Shown: piece by piece, positions 33,535-45,526 of the stretch | Layout of the letters: each line of letters begins with the position of its first letter | Position numbering within the stretch: position 1 is the first letter of the stretch | NCBI GenBank assembly: GCA_029721435.1 | Contig: CM056573.1 | Span: forward strand, 153,223,947 to 153,287,946 | DNA length: 64,000 bases | Source: Gymnothorax reevesii | Lineage: Eukaryota > Chordata > Actinopteri > Anguilliformes > Muraenidae | Direction: 5' to 3' | Notes under the pieces: model-generated | Seen by the model: the letters and a program-made list of their open reading frames with translations, nothing else | Told to the model about the DNA's origin: nothing | The model's database searches: none | Program-made: the position numbers and the translations under genes

Positions 33535-36500
33535 AACCTTCACCTCGAGGCCTCTCAGTCTGCCATCTTTCTTCCTATCCTCCAGTCCTTTGGCCTTTCC
33601 CTCCTGCCCTCTCCCCCAACTCACACAGCTGGCAATCTCCTCGACTTAGTCCTCCTTCATAACTGCTCCTCCTCTGATCCCACTGTAACCCCTCTGCACC
33701 TGTCTTATCACCACATCATCTCCTTCTCCTTCCCACTCCCTCTCTCTCCCCCCACTCCAACCCCCTCTGTTACAGTTTGCCGTGACCTCCGCTCTCTCTC
33801 CCCCTCCGCTCTCGCTTCCCGTGTCACTGCTTCCCTCCCTTCCCTTGATTCCTTCTCTGATCTCCCCACTGAATCTGCTGCCTGCTCTCTCTTCTCCTCC
33901 CCCTCATCCTCACTTAATGCTCTCTCTCCTCTTGTTTCCAGGCCAGCCAGATAATCCCCACCCAGCCCCTGGATGTCAGAAACTCTCCGCTCCGGCAGGA
34001 AAAGCCTTCGAGCAGCAGGGAGGAAATGGAGGAAATCCAGGGCCCAGGCAGACCTGTCCCACTACCAGTCCCTCCTAGCCAAATTTTCCTCTTAATTTAC
34101 CTTTGCTAAAATCCAGAATTCAATCTCTAACCCTCGCCAATTGTTTTCTGTCTTCTCTTCTCTCCTCAGCTCTCCGTAGGTCACACCTGCGACCTCCATC
34201 ACAGCAGAGGACTTCGCAGCCTTCTTCGAGGATAAGATTGTGTCCATCCACAACTCCTTCACCCCCCTCACTTCCCTCTCCCCCTACCCCGCTGTCCCCT
34301 CCCATCTCCTCTTCTGATGTCTCCCAGCTTTGTGTTCTGGATGCTTTCGCTCTCCATTCAAACAGGCTACCATTACCCCACTCCTGAAAAAAACCCTCCC
34401 TTGACCCCTCAGTCATTCCGAACTTCCGCCCAGTCTCCCTCCTCCCCTTCCTGTCAAAAACCCTTGAACATGCTGTTGCTAACCAACTCTTTTTTCTTGC
34501 AGAAAACAACCTCCTGGAGCCTCACCAGTCGGGATCCAGAGCTGCCCACTCCACGGACACTGCACTCATCTCCGTCAGTGAGGCACTTCACACTGCACGT
34601 GCCGCTTCCCTCTCATCCATCCTGATCCTCCTCGACCTCTCTGCTGCATTCGACACTGTTCAGGGCTCCAGAGTGCGACGCACATGCGACCAAAATTTTT
34701 AAGAGTGCGACGAATAATTTTGTTAGGTCGCACTGGTGTACCTGATGATGCTCGGGTTAAAACTTAAATTTATTTCGCAAGCGCATCATCGCTCTGTGTT
34801 CTCCTGTGACCGAACTCACACACTCATCATGGTAGGATCATACCGTGTTCTAAACCAATGAGAGACAGAGCTCGGGCGGGTCTTTGCCTCTGATTGGTCC
34901 TGTAAGTTGTGTGTGTTAAAAGTTTCGCGCGACCTGAGCGCCAGAGTGGCTGACTAACTGAAAAGAAAAATACGACAAAACGAGGGAAAACGAAGAGGCC
35001 CCGAAATATTGAAAGTTTTTTCATGAAGAAAACTAAGCCTACAACCAGCCCTACTACTATAATCCCATCCATCCCCACTACCGAGTGTCCATCCCGTCAA
35101 GAAACGGAGTGTGAGATAGAGCCCGGCTCTGAGACCCAAATTAAAAAGGCCGAAATATATTCCTTCAGACAGGACTGGCTGAAACAATTTCCCTGGCTGA
35201 AGTACAATAAAGGACATAACGCAATGCACTGCGTGTACTGTCAGGAGTGCGGTCAGAATATGGCCGGCCGTGAGCGGATCAACAACGTTTTGTATCAAAA
35301 CTTTAAAAAAACATAACATGCAAAAAGTTAGTCTGGAGCCCTGCTGTTGACCACTCCATCCTCCTCTCTTCCCTGTCTGCACTGGGGATCTGTGGCACAG
35401 CCCTCATCTGGTTGAAGTCGTACCTCTCCGGTCGCTCCTACCAGGTTGCCTGGGCTGGTGAAGTCTCAACACCCCGCCCCCTTACCACAGGCGTCCCCCA
35501 AGGCTCAGTTCTTGGTCCACTCCTCTTTTCTCTTTATATCCAGTCTCTCGGTCCTGTCATTTCTGCTCATGGTTTATCATATCAGTTTTATGCTGATGAA
35601 ACTCAACTTTTTCTCTCTTTTTCCCCTGATGCCCAGGTCTCCGCCCGCATCTCCGCCTGCCTACAAGACATCCAGAGCTGGATAGACAACCATCACCTGA
35701 AGCTCAACCCAACCAAGACGAAGATGATCTACATCCCTGCTCTATCCTCTCCTCTCCTGGACCTGACCATCACCCTAGGGGATACCACCATCTCCCCCTC
35801 GCAGAGTGTGAAGAACCTTGGGGTCCTGTTTGACGACAGGCTCTCCTCTGCTGTGAACATCGCAGCAGTGACTCGGACCTGCAGGTTCTTCCGCTACAGC
35901 ATCCGTAGAATCCAGCCATTCCTCACCAGCTACTCAACGCAGCTCCTAGTCTAAGCACTGATCCTCTCCGCCTGGACTACTGCAACTACCTCCTCGCTGG
36001 CCTCCCAGCATCTGCCATCAGACCCCTGCAGCTCATACAGAACACTGCACCTCGCCTGGTCCACTACCTCCCGAGTCACTCCCACGTCACCCTCCTGCTC
36101 ACAAGGGTCCACTGGCTCCCTGTTGCCGCTCACATCAAATTCAAGACTTTGGTGCCAGCCTACCAGGGAGTCAACAAAACAGCTCCAGCATACACCCAGA
36201 GACTGTTCCGACCTTACACCCCTGCCAGAGCACTCCGCTCTGCTACTTCTGGTCGCCTAGCTCCTCCCCCTCTCCGCTCTTCCCCTTCCCTCTCAAGGCT
36301 GCTGTCTGTCCTGGTACCTCGCTGGCGGAATGATCTACCTATTGAGGTCAGAACAGCAGAATCCTTGAGCATCTTCAAGCACAGCCTGAAAACCCACCTC
36401 CTTAAGCTCCTCCTTTCCCCTACTCCACTGCCTTGAATCCTGTCCCTACATCCCTTGATTTGTTGGCCTTACACAATCTTGTTGCACTTAATTTTGTTTA

Positions 36501-36895
36501 CCTTATTGCCTGATTGTTACCACTTGATTTGGTTGCCCTTCATTTTGTTGCACCTTATTTTGTCAGTTTTCTTGATTTTCCTGCCCCTTTGTTACCCTTG
36601 ACCTGTTGCCCTTTTGTTGCACTTATTTTATTTTATTGCCCTTTTCTTGCACTTGACTCTACCCCTTTGTTGCACTTGCCTCTGTTGCATTTTACCTTGT
36701 TGCAATTTTATTCACTTGACCTTGCCCTTTTTGTTATTGGTTTAGATCTGTAACAATGGAACATGTTCTGTCACTTACTGTTAGCACTTGTACTTGTCTC
36801 CTAGGAGCTCTGCACTTTCGTACTGATCTTGTGCACTTTTGTACGTCGCCCTGGATAAGAGCGTCTGCTAAGAACCTGTAATGTAATATAAAGTT
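33535..36895 (+). pseudogene. L2-type LINE (endonuclease end, RT, UnaL2-like 3' end), split by a small hAT
   Basis: Pieces in order: endonuclease C-terminus (THTAGNLLDLVL, HHIISFSF), linker (GRKWRKSRAQADLSHYQSLL), RT with LLDLSAAFDTV, then after the inserted element DHSILLSSLSALGICGTALI and SYLSGRSYQVAWAGE. Next come TTGVPQGSVLGPLLFSLYIQ, the catalytic box changed to QFYADETQLFLSF (YADD to YADE), and VKNLGVLFDDRLSS. The C-terminal ...RWRNDLPIEVRTAESLSIFK is present. The 3' end CGCCCTGGATAAGAGCGTCT-GCTAA then TGTAATGTAA is the hallmark of L2 elements related to UnaL2. Several stops and frameshifts are present. It lies between the arms of the 23-kb element, so it is a later insertion or part of its core. 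Confidence 0.85.
34661..35343 (+). mobile_element. Small hAT-like element inserted in the L2 RT
   Basis: Ends CAGGGCTCCAGAGTGCGAC and CAGGGCTCCAGACTAAC are inverted. The L2 frame (AAFDTV-DHSIL) is rejoined when the element is removed. The repeated host sequence is CTGTT (5 bp), shorter than the 8 bp usual for hAT. A 97-codon open frame at 35023 (MKKTKPTTSPTTI, then WLKQFPWLKYNKGHNAMHCVYCQECGQ in part) resembles the N-terminal finger region of ZNF862-like hAT proteins. The rest of the transposase is missing, so the copy is non-autonomous. Confidence 0.75.
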
Positions 36896-37285
36896 CGATG
36901 TTTTCAAGAGGGCCGGTAAAATAAGAACTGATACTTTGAGCTGGATGACAGCTCGTGCACAAGTTTGGTTGTCCAGCTGTTGCTCTGACTCCAGCAAGTC
37001 AACAATAAAAGTGAAAAGTGCACGCGCGTTCCGGATTAACAGTGTTGCTTGTCATTTCCCCCAGAAAACATTCGCCAATCCGCACAGACGACACCCCCTT
37101 GGCCATTTGTGCTGTGTAATCAGATCGGCAATCTTATGAAATGGTGGTGGAAATAAGCACCCATGGAACACCATTTTTATAGATGCCGTCGGCCAATTCC
37201 GTACTTCCTGGGCTGAAGTAGCTAGCCAAGCATCTCCCATTGAAAGTAATAGGGCTGGTACTTCCTCGCTCTCTCCAGTTCTATA
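36896..37285. other. Unassigned stretch between L2 and the next element
   Basis: No gene recognised. Mixed composition, no clear repeats. Confidence 0.4.
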
Positions 37286-39210
37286 ATGGCGCTTTTCCAC
37301 TACACGGTATCGGCTTTACTGTACTCTTCTCGCCTTTTTTGCTTCTCCATTGGAAAAAAGTACCTGGTACTCTTACCTGGTACTAGTCGCTACTTTTTCT
37401 GGTACCTGGTCTCCTGGGGTTCCGAAAATTGCCGAACGGGTACTAGTAGGTACTAAAATGTGACATGACAACATCACAGCCCACTGATTGGTCAGAGAGA
37501 ATTGTCACAGCGAAAGGCCACCTTGGGACATCTCATTCAAGATTGGATTGACGAGCCTCAAGATTATTGTAGTTATTATGATTATAGACTTACTGTATAT
37601 TGTTTTAGGCCACTTGTTTGATGTACTGTGCGTTGTCTCACCTTTTAAACATGGTTTTGCTTGTTCGCCAAAGCTGCTACATACAAGAAATGCATTTCTG
37701 TTTGCCTGTGACCCTGTTCGTGGTGAAATTAAGTGATGATATTGCATCCAGTTATGTTCCCCTAACTAATTCCCCTTGAGAATGTTATGTGATTCTACCC
37801 CCGTTTTAAGAAAATCGCACATAAAAATAACTTCACGGGAGTTGACGATTCATTTTTCTCTTAAAGGTATCACAGATGAGATGATGCAATGTAAGGAGAT
37901 AAATTCTAATACTCTGCCATCTCCTGCGATTTGCACATTTGCTACGTGTTTTGACTTCAATTTCAAAGTGAAATGTTTCATGAAGCCTGAATGTCATGCT
38001 AATAAACAATAATTGTTTTGTCATATGTGTTATTTGCTTCTTTGTTATGAGGGCAAAAAGGTAAATTAACATCTTCGGTGTGTGGTAATTCCATATTTTT
38101 TGCCAGGGGTTGTAGTTACATTATGGAATACTGATGTTACACAAACGCCTTGAGAATATACTGCCTTTTCTATGAACTAGTAAATTACCCGTGGCGAGAA
38201 TAATTTCGAATAATTTCCATCTCGAGATGGAAATACAGCAGTTACATTTGTAAAGGGCTGTGCCACACCCTTATCCCCAAGAGGAAGGGGAGTTTTGTCT
38301 GGCATGGGGGTGGTGGAGTGTCCAAAGTAGAATGATGTGGTTGGAGCTTACTGGTTTGTTGAGGATTTCTCTGTAGACAACATTGTCTGTGTATGTGCCT
38401 TGTTTGTCAGGAAACGTGCAACAACATCGACCATAACGGGCAATGGAGGACAGCGATCTCAGTGCCTTTGTCACCTTAATTACTTTTCAGTATATTTCTT
38501 GTTTGACCTTTGACCCTCGTGACCTTGACCTTTGACGGAACTGACCTCTCGCGGTCATTTCTTGTGACGACCTATGTCCACATACCAACATTCATGAAAA
38601 TCTGTCCAGGGAGATGGGAGATGCAAAAATTGACCTTTGACCCCAGTGACCTTGACCTTTCAAAAAACTAACCCCTCAAGGACAATTCCTGGGACAACCC
38701 ACATAGACCCACCAAGTTTGGTGAAGATCCGTCAGAGGACCTCGGAGGAGTAGGGGAACAAACAGACAGACAGACAGACGTTCCTCAAATTATAGTATGA
38801 TGATGATGCTCCACGCCTTTTACGGATATCCTTACGAATATCATTTTGCATTTTTAGGTGGTAAGTATTTAATGTGCAATCGAATTGGACACAACACCAG
38901 CTGCTATCCTATACATCAGGACAATGTCAAACAGAAATTACAATTGAACACTTGTGGACTTTAGTGCCTTAACATGGTGACGGTAGTGCGCGTCCCCTGA
39001 TTTGAACACAAATATTTAACAAAATTGATGGAATAAAAGTAAACTTGATAGAACTGAGGATGCCGTCGCGGCAGGAACATCCTGTGTCGCAAAAACGAGC
39101 ATGTACCACAGAGGCGGTACTATCCTCAAATGGAAAAGCAATCCCAAAGAAGTACCCGGGACCAAGGCCGAGCAGAGTAGAGCCGGCACCATGCAGTGGA
39201 AAAGCGCCAT
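37286..39210. mobile_element. 1.9-kb element with inverted ends, superfamily unknown
   Basis: The left end ATGGCGCTTTTCCACTACAC and the complement of the right end ATGGCGCTTTTCCACTGCAT are perfect for 16 bp. They stay similar further in (GTACCTGGTACT-type strings near the left, GGTCCCGGGTACTTCT near the right). No coding signature is present inside. Flanking bases (CTATA / GATATTA) show no clear target duplication. Such 'gcgcttttccact' termini are common in fish genomes. It carries the TGACCT-rich block. Confidence 0.65.
38500..38785 (+). repeat. TGACCT-rich block ending in (CAGA)n
   Basis: Repeated TGACCTTTGACC, TGACCTTGACCTTTGAC and TGACCTTGACCTTTC strings form direct repeats of the nuclear-receptor half-site TGACCT/AGGTCA with 0-1 bp spacing. 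They are followed by CCAAGTTTGGTGAAGATCCGTC and an ACAGACAGACAGACAG tract. The layout (gaccttgac… plus GAC tetramers at the end) is like the block at 27116-27985, so the two may be related repeat families. Confidence 0.65.
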
Positions 39211-39744
39211 GATATTACCTCCATGATTCAGATGCTAGAACAGAGGACAAATTAGTTTGGAACACACAGGCCTAGGCCTGCCACTTCCCTGCACTTGGCT
39301 GGGCCTTTTGTAGGCAGAAAGCCAATCAGGAGGATGTGCTGCAGCTGGGCTCCTGTGCTGGGGCAATTGACTGCCTGACTGAGGCTCCTGCCCCTGTCCA
39401 GGCCTGAGTGAGGAGGAGTGGTGCTGAATTGTGCTGGAGTTGCGGTGGCGCTGTCCCTGGTCCTGAAGTCTCCTCCTGTGGGACAAGGCGGTTGACAAAG
39501 TCGTGGCCCATATGCGGGCAGGGGCAGGGATTCCTATCCCTGCACCACACTAAATACAAAGTGTTTATAAATAATAAATCATTTAATCTATGAGAAATAG
39601 CATTTTTATACCCCACTGTAATGTAACAACATCGGACCTGATTTTTTTTTTTGCACACTCAAAATTCAATAGATTTTAAATCTTCTTTGGAATTAATGTC
39701 GCACTTCCAAATTCATGACAAATTATATTTTTTGCCATGTAGCT
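39211..39744. other. Unassigned centre sequence
   Basis: A moderately GC-rich stretch (39250-39540) followed by AT-rich sequence. No gene recognised. Confidence 0.4.
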
Positions 39745-41489
39745 GCTCCAGTATTTCGATATCTTAAGATTGCATATTGGTTATCCTTCAAGTACAATTT
39801 AATATAAATCAAATTAGGCATTTTGTGGAGTTGTAGCTCTGTGTCAAAAACTCAGTGCATTTTATTAGCGTTTGAATATGGTTTCATCGGCCATGAATGC
39901 TGGGCGTGTACAAAAATACCACATTTTTGAAAAATTCATTTTGCGACAATGAGGCAGAACACCATCACAAATTTTGTCCATGTTAATAACAGACAAGTGC
40001 AATTTAACATGAATGAAATAAAGCATTTTGTGGAATTGTAGCTCTGTCATAAACTCAGTGCAGTTTGTAAGCATTTGAATATGCCTTCAAAGGTCTTGAA
40101 TGCTAGGCGTGATTTTCAAAAATTCATTATGTGAAAATAAGGCGGAACCCATCACGAAATTTGGATGTGTTAATAACAGACATCTAATCTCTCTAAAACA
40201 ATTTTAATGCTAGTGAATGCTGTCATTTCTTTTTGCTATAGCATGCCAAAAATGCTAACCGAATTGGTTTTTGTCTATTTTCAAGCTTTAATATCTTTGA
40301 GATTCATTCATCACAGAGGGGCAGTTTTACAATACGAAGTACAGAGCATGTATGGGAAGGTGTATATGCAATATCAAGCCTCTAGCTTTGAAATTGAGTT
40401 TTCCACAGTCCTTCAAATATGCTGCCACAGAGCATAGAGTAAAAATTTTCAAGCAAATTCAAGCACCTGGAATCGTATGATATACTACACGCATATGACC
40501 AAATTGAGATTTTTAAAATATTTTTTTGAGAAACAAAGTTTGTGAAATGAAAAATCTTAAAGCAATTGAGCAAAATAAATAAATTCAAATCAGGTGCATA
40601 TTTTGCAATATTGCAGGGTTTTTTAAAGAAAAAATGTCAAAGGTGCCAAATATTACAACGAAATGAACTGTTTTCTGAGCGTGAAAAAATGCCTCAAAAA
40701 TGTCTCAAAGTGTCAGTCATATAGCCGCAGTCAAAAGACAGATGATAAAGAACCAGGTATCAGCACCATGGACAGCAGCTCTGCAAAAAAACTCAGCATC
40801 TTGAAAAGCACTCCACACCCTGCAGCCCTTCACCTTCTTTTAATCAGTCAACCCTGCTACACTTTCTTGTCCAGGGGTATGAATGTTGCATGTTTAAGTG
40901 GCCGTGGGATTGAAAATGTAGTCCTGTAGGTTTTACTTTTTTCTTTTTTTTTTTTACACAGGGAGATCATTTGAGAGTAAGCTCTCTTCTGGAGTTTTGG
41001 GAGAGATTGTGAAGAGAACTAGTCAGCAAAATGTCACACAAACAATGTGAACATGCTCAGTAATAGGATAGGAGTTACCTTACTGCTCATAAATAAATAA
41101 AAAAATACATTTAAAAAATAGAATACAATAAACAGAAAAGAAAAACATCCTTGTTAGTAAGATGATTTTGGGAGCACTTACCACACACAGAACAATTCAC
41201 CACCTCATTCTCAGTCATACTGGAACTGAACTTGTGCTTTAAAGCAATTAAAAATATGCAGTTACCTATGAAGTTCTGAACATGATGTGAAATACACATT
41301 CATAATTTCTATGATGAAAATGGGACAAACAATTGAAAAAACAAAAATATAAAAGTAATTAATATAAAATATATACATGTGTCTTTGCACATAATGTTGG
41401 GAATTTCTTTATTTAAAAAAAGGGTATAAGAAGTTGAGTGCATGACCAGGGATTTAAAAAAAAAAAAACGGTTTCCCTGGCGCAAAGAT

Positions 41490-42985
41490 GTAAATTGGAA
41501 AAACAATTAAGAAAAAACTGTAAATTTTGGGTCCTGGCAACTAATTTGCCCATAATGTTGGAATTTTTCCCCAAAAATAAAGGTTGTGAAAGGTGCCTGA
41601 TTAGGGCAGATTAAATTAAAATAATTTCCCTGGTGCTAGGATGAAAATTGGAAAAGCTATTGAGAAAAAACTATACATTTTTGGTCCTGGCTGCTTATTT
41701 GCCCATAATGTTGGAATTTTTCCCCAAAAATAAAGGTTGTGAAAGGTGGCCAGGTGGGGGCAGACTAAAATAAAACAATTTCCCTGGTGCTAGGATAAAT
41801 AAATTGGAAAAGCTATTGAGAAAAAACTGAATATATTGGGTCCTGGCTGCTTATTTGCCCATAATGTTGGAATTTTTCCACAAAAATAAAGGTTGTGAAA
41901 GGTGGCCCGATAAAGGCAGATTAAAATAAGACAATTTCCCTGGTGCTACGATGAAAATTGGAAAAGTATTTGAGAAAAAACTGAATATTTCGGGTCCTAG
42001 CTGCTAATTTGCCCATAATGTTGAAATTTTTCCCCAAAAATAAAGGTTGTGAAATGTGACCAGATGGGGGCAGACTAAAAATAAAACAATCTCCTTGGTG
42101 GTAGGATGAAAATTCGAAAAGCTATTGAGAAAAAACTGAATATTTTCGGTCCTGGCTGCTTATTTTCCCATAATGTTTGACTTTTTCCCCAAAAATAAAG
42201 GTTGTGAAAGGTGGCCAAATGAGGGTAGACTAGAATAAAACAATTTCCCTGGTGCTATTATGAAAATTGGAAAAGCTTTTGAGAAAAAACTGAAAATTTT
42301 GGGTTCTGGCTGCTTATTTGCCAATAATGTCGGAATTTTTCCACAAAAATAAAGGTGGTGAAAGGTGTCTCCCTCATGGCAGATTAAAATAACACAATTT
42401 CCCTGGTGCTAGGATGAAAATGGGAAAAGTTATTGAGAAAAAACTGTAAATTTTGGGTACTGGCTGCTTATTTGCCCATAATGTTTGGATTCTTTTGAAA
42501 AAATAAAAGTTTTGAAAGATGGCCAGATGGGGGCAGACTAAAATAACACAATTTCCCTGGTGTTAGAATGAAAATTGGAAAAGCTATTGAGAAAAAACTG
42601 AATATTTTGGGTCCTGGCTGCTTATTTGCCCATAATGTTGGATTTTTTTTCCCAAAAACAAAGGTTGTGAAAGGTTTCCACCTCAGGGCAGATTAAAATA
42701 ACACAATTTTCCTGGCGTTAGGATGAAAATTTGAAAATCTATTGAGAAAAAACTGAATCTTTGGATTCCTGGCTGCTTATTTGCATATTGGAATTTTCTC
42801 CCAAACATAAAGGTTCTGAAAGGTGGCTAGATGGGGGCAGATTAAAATAACACAATTTTCCTGGTGCTAGGATAAAAATGGGAAAAACTCTTGAGAAAAA
42901 CTAGATATTGAATCCAGGCTGCTTATTTGCCCATAATGTTTAAATTTTTCCCAAAAAGACAGGTTGTGAAAGATGCCCACATTGA
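41490..42985 (-). repeat. ~153-bp tandem repeats, right arm (about ten units)
   Basis: Inverse of the left-arm units, recurring at about 41530, 41684, 41840, 41992, 42148, 42301, 42457, 42610, 42763 and 42913. Each has TTTGGGTCCTGGCTGCTTAT, TTGCCCATAATGTTGGA, AAATAAAGGTTGTGAAAGG and TTCCCTGGTGCTAGGATGAAA. A partial further unit (GGGAAAAACCATTGAGAAAA) resumes after the MITE at ~43240. Confidence 0.9.
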
Positions 42986-43024
42986 AATAGGTGGGAACAA
43001 AATTGATCCCCATGCTTCCCATCC

Positions 43025-43208
43025 CTCTCCTGAAGCCCCTCCTGTCTTGCATGTTTTAGATTTCTCCCTGCCCCAGCACAGGTGATTAAAATGATCAGGT
43101 TGTCATCAATCAGCTATGGGGGGTGTTTAATGAGCTGATCATTTGAATCACCTGTGCTGAAGGAGGGAGAGATCTAAAACATGCAGGACAGGTGGACCTC
43201 CAGGAGAG
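43025..43208. mobile_element. Palindromic hairpin MITE
   Basis: Left arm CTCTCCTGAAGCCCCTCCTG with TGCATGTTTTAGAT and CAGCACAGGTGATT. Right arm is its inverse: AATCACCTGTGCTG, ATCTAAAACATGCAGGACAG and CCTCCAGGAGAG. About 60-bp arms leave a ~58-bp loop. It sits in the tandem array of the right arm. Confidence 0.8.
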
Positions 43209-43284
43209 GTTTTGGAAACACTTCTCTATAATTTGAATGGGAAAAACCATTGAGAAAAAAAAAACTTGAGCACAGATTGAATAT

Positions 43285-43592
43285 TGTGGCGATCCTGCCC
43301 CAGTTTACATGTTTAACCACTATAAAAATACTGGAGTGTCGCCATCGGCTGCACCGGGTGGGGAGAGGGAGCCAATCGGGTTGAGGCAGGGGGGTATAAG
43401 AGGGCTGAGTTGCCAGAATAATGTGTGCTGTTGTTAATGTTGTGTGATTTTGGAGTTGTGAGTTTGGCTATTAGAGGAGAAGAAACGGCCCTTTTAAGGG
43501 CCGAACAACAAATAAACCGAAGCCCGCCCCGGGCGATGCGAGAACCGCTATTCCTGCCTCAGTCTCAGTCCCTCAGTAGCGAAACCGCTACA
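43285..43592 (+). repeat. 5' LTR
   Basis: It contains a TATA-like GGGGTATAAGAGGG, a poly(A)-signal-like AAATAAA near 43510 and a 16-bp perfect palindrome GGCCCTTTTAAGGGCC at 43487-43502. Starts TG, ends CA. Confidence 0.92.
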
Positions 43593-44504
43593 TTGGTGTC
43601 AGAAGTGGGATTTGAAGAAATCCGCCGCAAGATCGCGCGCCTCGAGGGAGAACTGAAGATGGGGCTGCACGCGAAAGCGGACAGAGCCGCAGGGAGCAGG
43701 AGCCAAACAAGAGGGCTGTGCGCACCGGTGGGAAGGAGCAAACCTCGTCCCGCACGGGCTGCTACAGCAGCAGCGGTAGCGGCAGCTGAGAGATAGGGGG
43801 CGCCGGACCCACGGAAGGGAGTGAAGCTACCCCGGTTTAGCGGCGCAGCGCCCTGGGAGCCCTACCAGGCTCAGCTGCTACTGGCAGCCCAGTGCTGTGG
43901 GTGGACGGACGGCGAGGCAGTAACCTATCTGGCGCTAGCCCTGGAAGGTCCAGCACTTCAAACGCTACTCGATCTCGACCCAACTGAACAGACTAGCCTA
44001 GCTTCACAAACCAAAGCGTTAGAAAGGCGATTCGGGCAGCGCCAGTCCACCCGGCTACACCGCCAGAAGCTGCTTCATCGCCGCCGCCAAGCGAGGGAAC
44101 AGTGGGGGGCCGAAGCCGCCGACCTGCGCTTCCACGCCCGCCAAGGCTACCCCACATTTGGGACGCGTGAGCAAGACGAGCTAGCGCTGCACAGCTTCCT
44201 GCAGGCTCTCACCCCGGAACAACTGAGGCACCACGTCATGCTGACCACACCCCAGACGCTCAATGAAGCCCTTCTTCAGGCCGAAAGAGCAGAAGACGTC
44301 ATCAAGGAAGTGACAGCGACGAGTCCACGGCAGTCACGCCCACAAGTACGCGAAGTGGCTCCGGAAGAGGAAGAGGAGCAAGTGAGGCGGCTCACACTCC
44401 CGAACAGGCACAACAATATCGACGCTGTCTCCAGTGTGACGAGAGGGGCCATATTGCACAGGACTGCACAGCGCCAGCACCAAAGCCAAGGGATCCCCCA
44501 GTAG
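43593..44504 (+). pseudogene. Gypsy gag region, frame-broken
   Basis: The leader frame (GFEEIRRKIARLEGELKMGL) stops at TAG near 43794. The capsid-like frame runs 43821-44504: PRFSGAAPWEPYQAQLLLAA, YLALALEGPALQTLLDL, ALERRFGQRQSTRLHRQKLL. This is the retrotransposon Gag capsid plan with an MHR-like helix region. The zinc knuckle CLQCDERGHIAQDC (CX2CX4HX4C, at ~44426-44470) is in another frame, the one that continues into protease. So the frame changes near 44400, by natural frameshifting or by damage. Confidence 0.8.
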
Positions 44505-45526
44505 CCATCCCCACCAGTTTTGTGCAGCCTGCCGAACCTGAACCTAGCCCGGCCCCACCCGCACCCCTAGCTGAACATCATACTGCCCTTGTAAGGGTGG
44601 ACGAGCAAAAATTCCATTCTGCCCTTGTAAGGGCGGATGAGCAAAACTCCCTTTCTGCCCTTTTAAAGGCGGATGAACAAGGTGTGTTACCGCGGGTGGG
44701 CCGGCTAGGTGGGGCCGGTGGGCTGTACCTGGACTGTCGACTGGACGGCCAACCCTGCCGTGCACTAGTTGACACAGGAGCCACCATCTCTCTTGTCCGG
44801 CCGACGACGCTCCCCAACGCCACCTGGGAACCGACCGTGACCAGGCTGCAATCCGTGACCAGCCAGAGGATGGGCACGAAGGGCAAGAAGACAGTGAGCG
44901 TGGCTGTGGATAGCCACCTAGCCGAACAGGAGTTCTGGCTAGCAGATATTGGGGAAGCGTGTATCATAGGCCTGGACTTGTTAGCATCATGGGAAGCTAC
45001 TGTTGATGTAGTACAGGCTACACTCACCATCGGCCAAACCACAGTTCCGTTGCACCGAGCTGCAAAAAGAAAGCGGGCGGCGAGAAGAGCTCGCTGGGCC
45101 TACACAGCCAACACACGGCCCTCCGCCGACCTGCTAGCTAACCCACCAGCGCCCATGCAGCACGCTAGCCGGCCCCCTATCCAGCATGCCGGCCCCGGGA
45201 GCAGCCCTGCCACCGTCCACCCGTCTCCTTCTTCATGCCAAGCCTCACTTTCAGCCGAGACGGCTGAGGCTGTCCGTGAGCTGTGGCAACGCAGCTGCAG
45301 TGGACTCGCCCCTTCTCAGTGCCAGCAACTGTACCGCTTGTTGACTGATAACGCGGACCTTTTTGCAGTGCGCGATGAGGAATGCACGCAGAAAGATTTG
45401 GTGCAGCACACCATTGACACTGGTGATGCCGCACCTATTCGCCTGCGCCCCCATCGGTTATCATTGTCCAAGCGGCTGGTAGCGGAGGAGAAGGTGAGAG
45501 AGATGGCTGCAGCTGTTTTGTGTTGA
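44420..45526 (+). pseudogene. Gypsy zinc knuckle, protease and RT start
   Basis: One open frame. The nucleocapsid knuckle is followed by a Pro-rich linker and three 12-residue repeats (ALVRVDEQKFHS, ALVRADEQNSLS, ALLKADEQGVLP). The retropepsin follows, with the catalytic ALVDTGATISLV and the later IIGLDLLASW. The RT N-terminus QHTIDTGDAAPIRLRPHRLS ends in a stop. Between [13 protein letters not shown] and VDYRQLNAV the usual RT segment of about 20-25 residues is missing, a deletion that shifts the frame. Confidence 0.82.

Noticed and set aside
34120..34509. 129-codon minus-strand frame
   Set aside because: Complement of the GC-rich, codon-biased L2 linker; no family resemblance.
37488..37736. 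82-codon frame with a hydrophobic segment
   Set aside because: Inside the 1.9-kb inverted-repeat element, no start context or family match.
44544..45454. Several long minus-strand frames
   Set aside because: Shadows of the Gypsy pol frame in GC-rich sequence.
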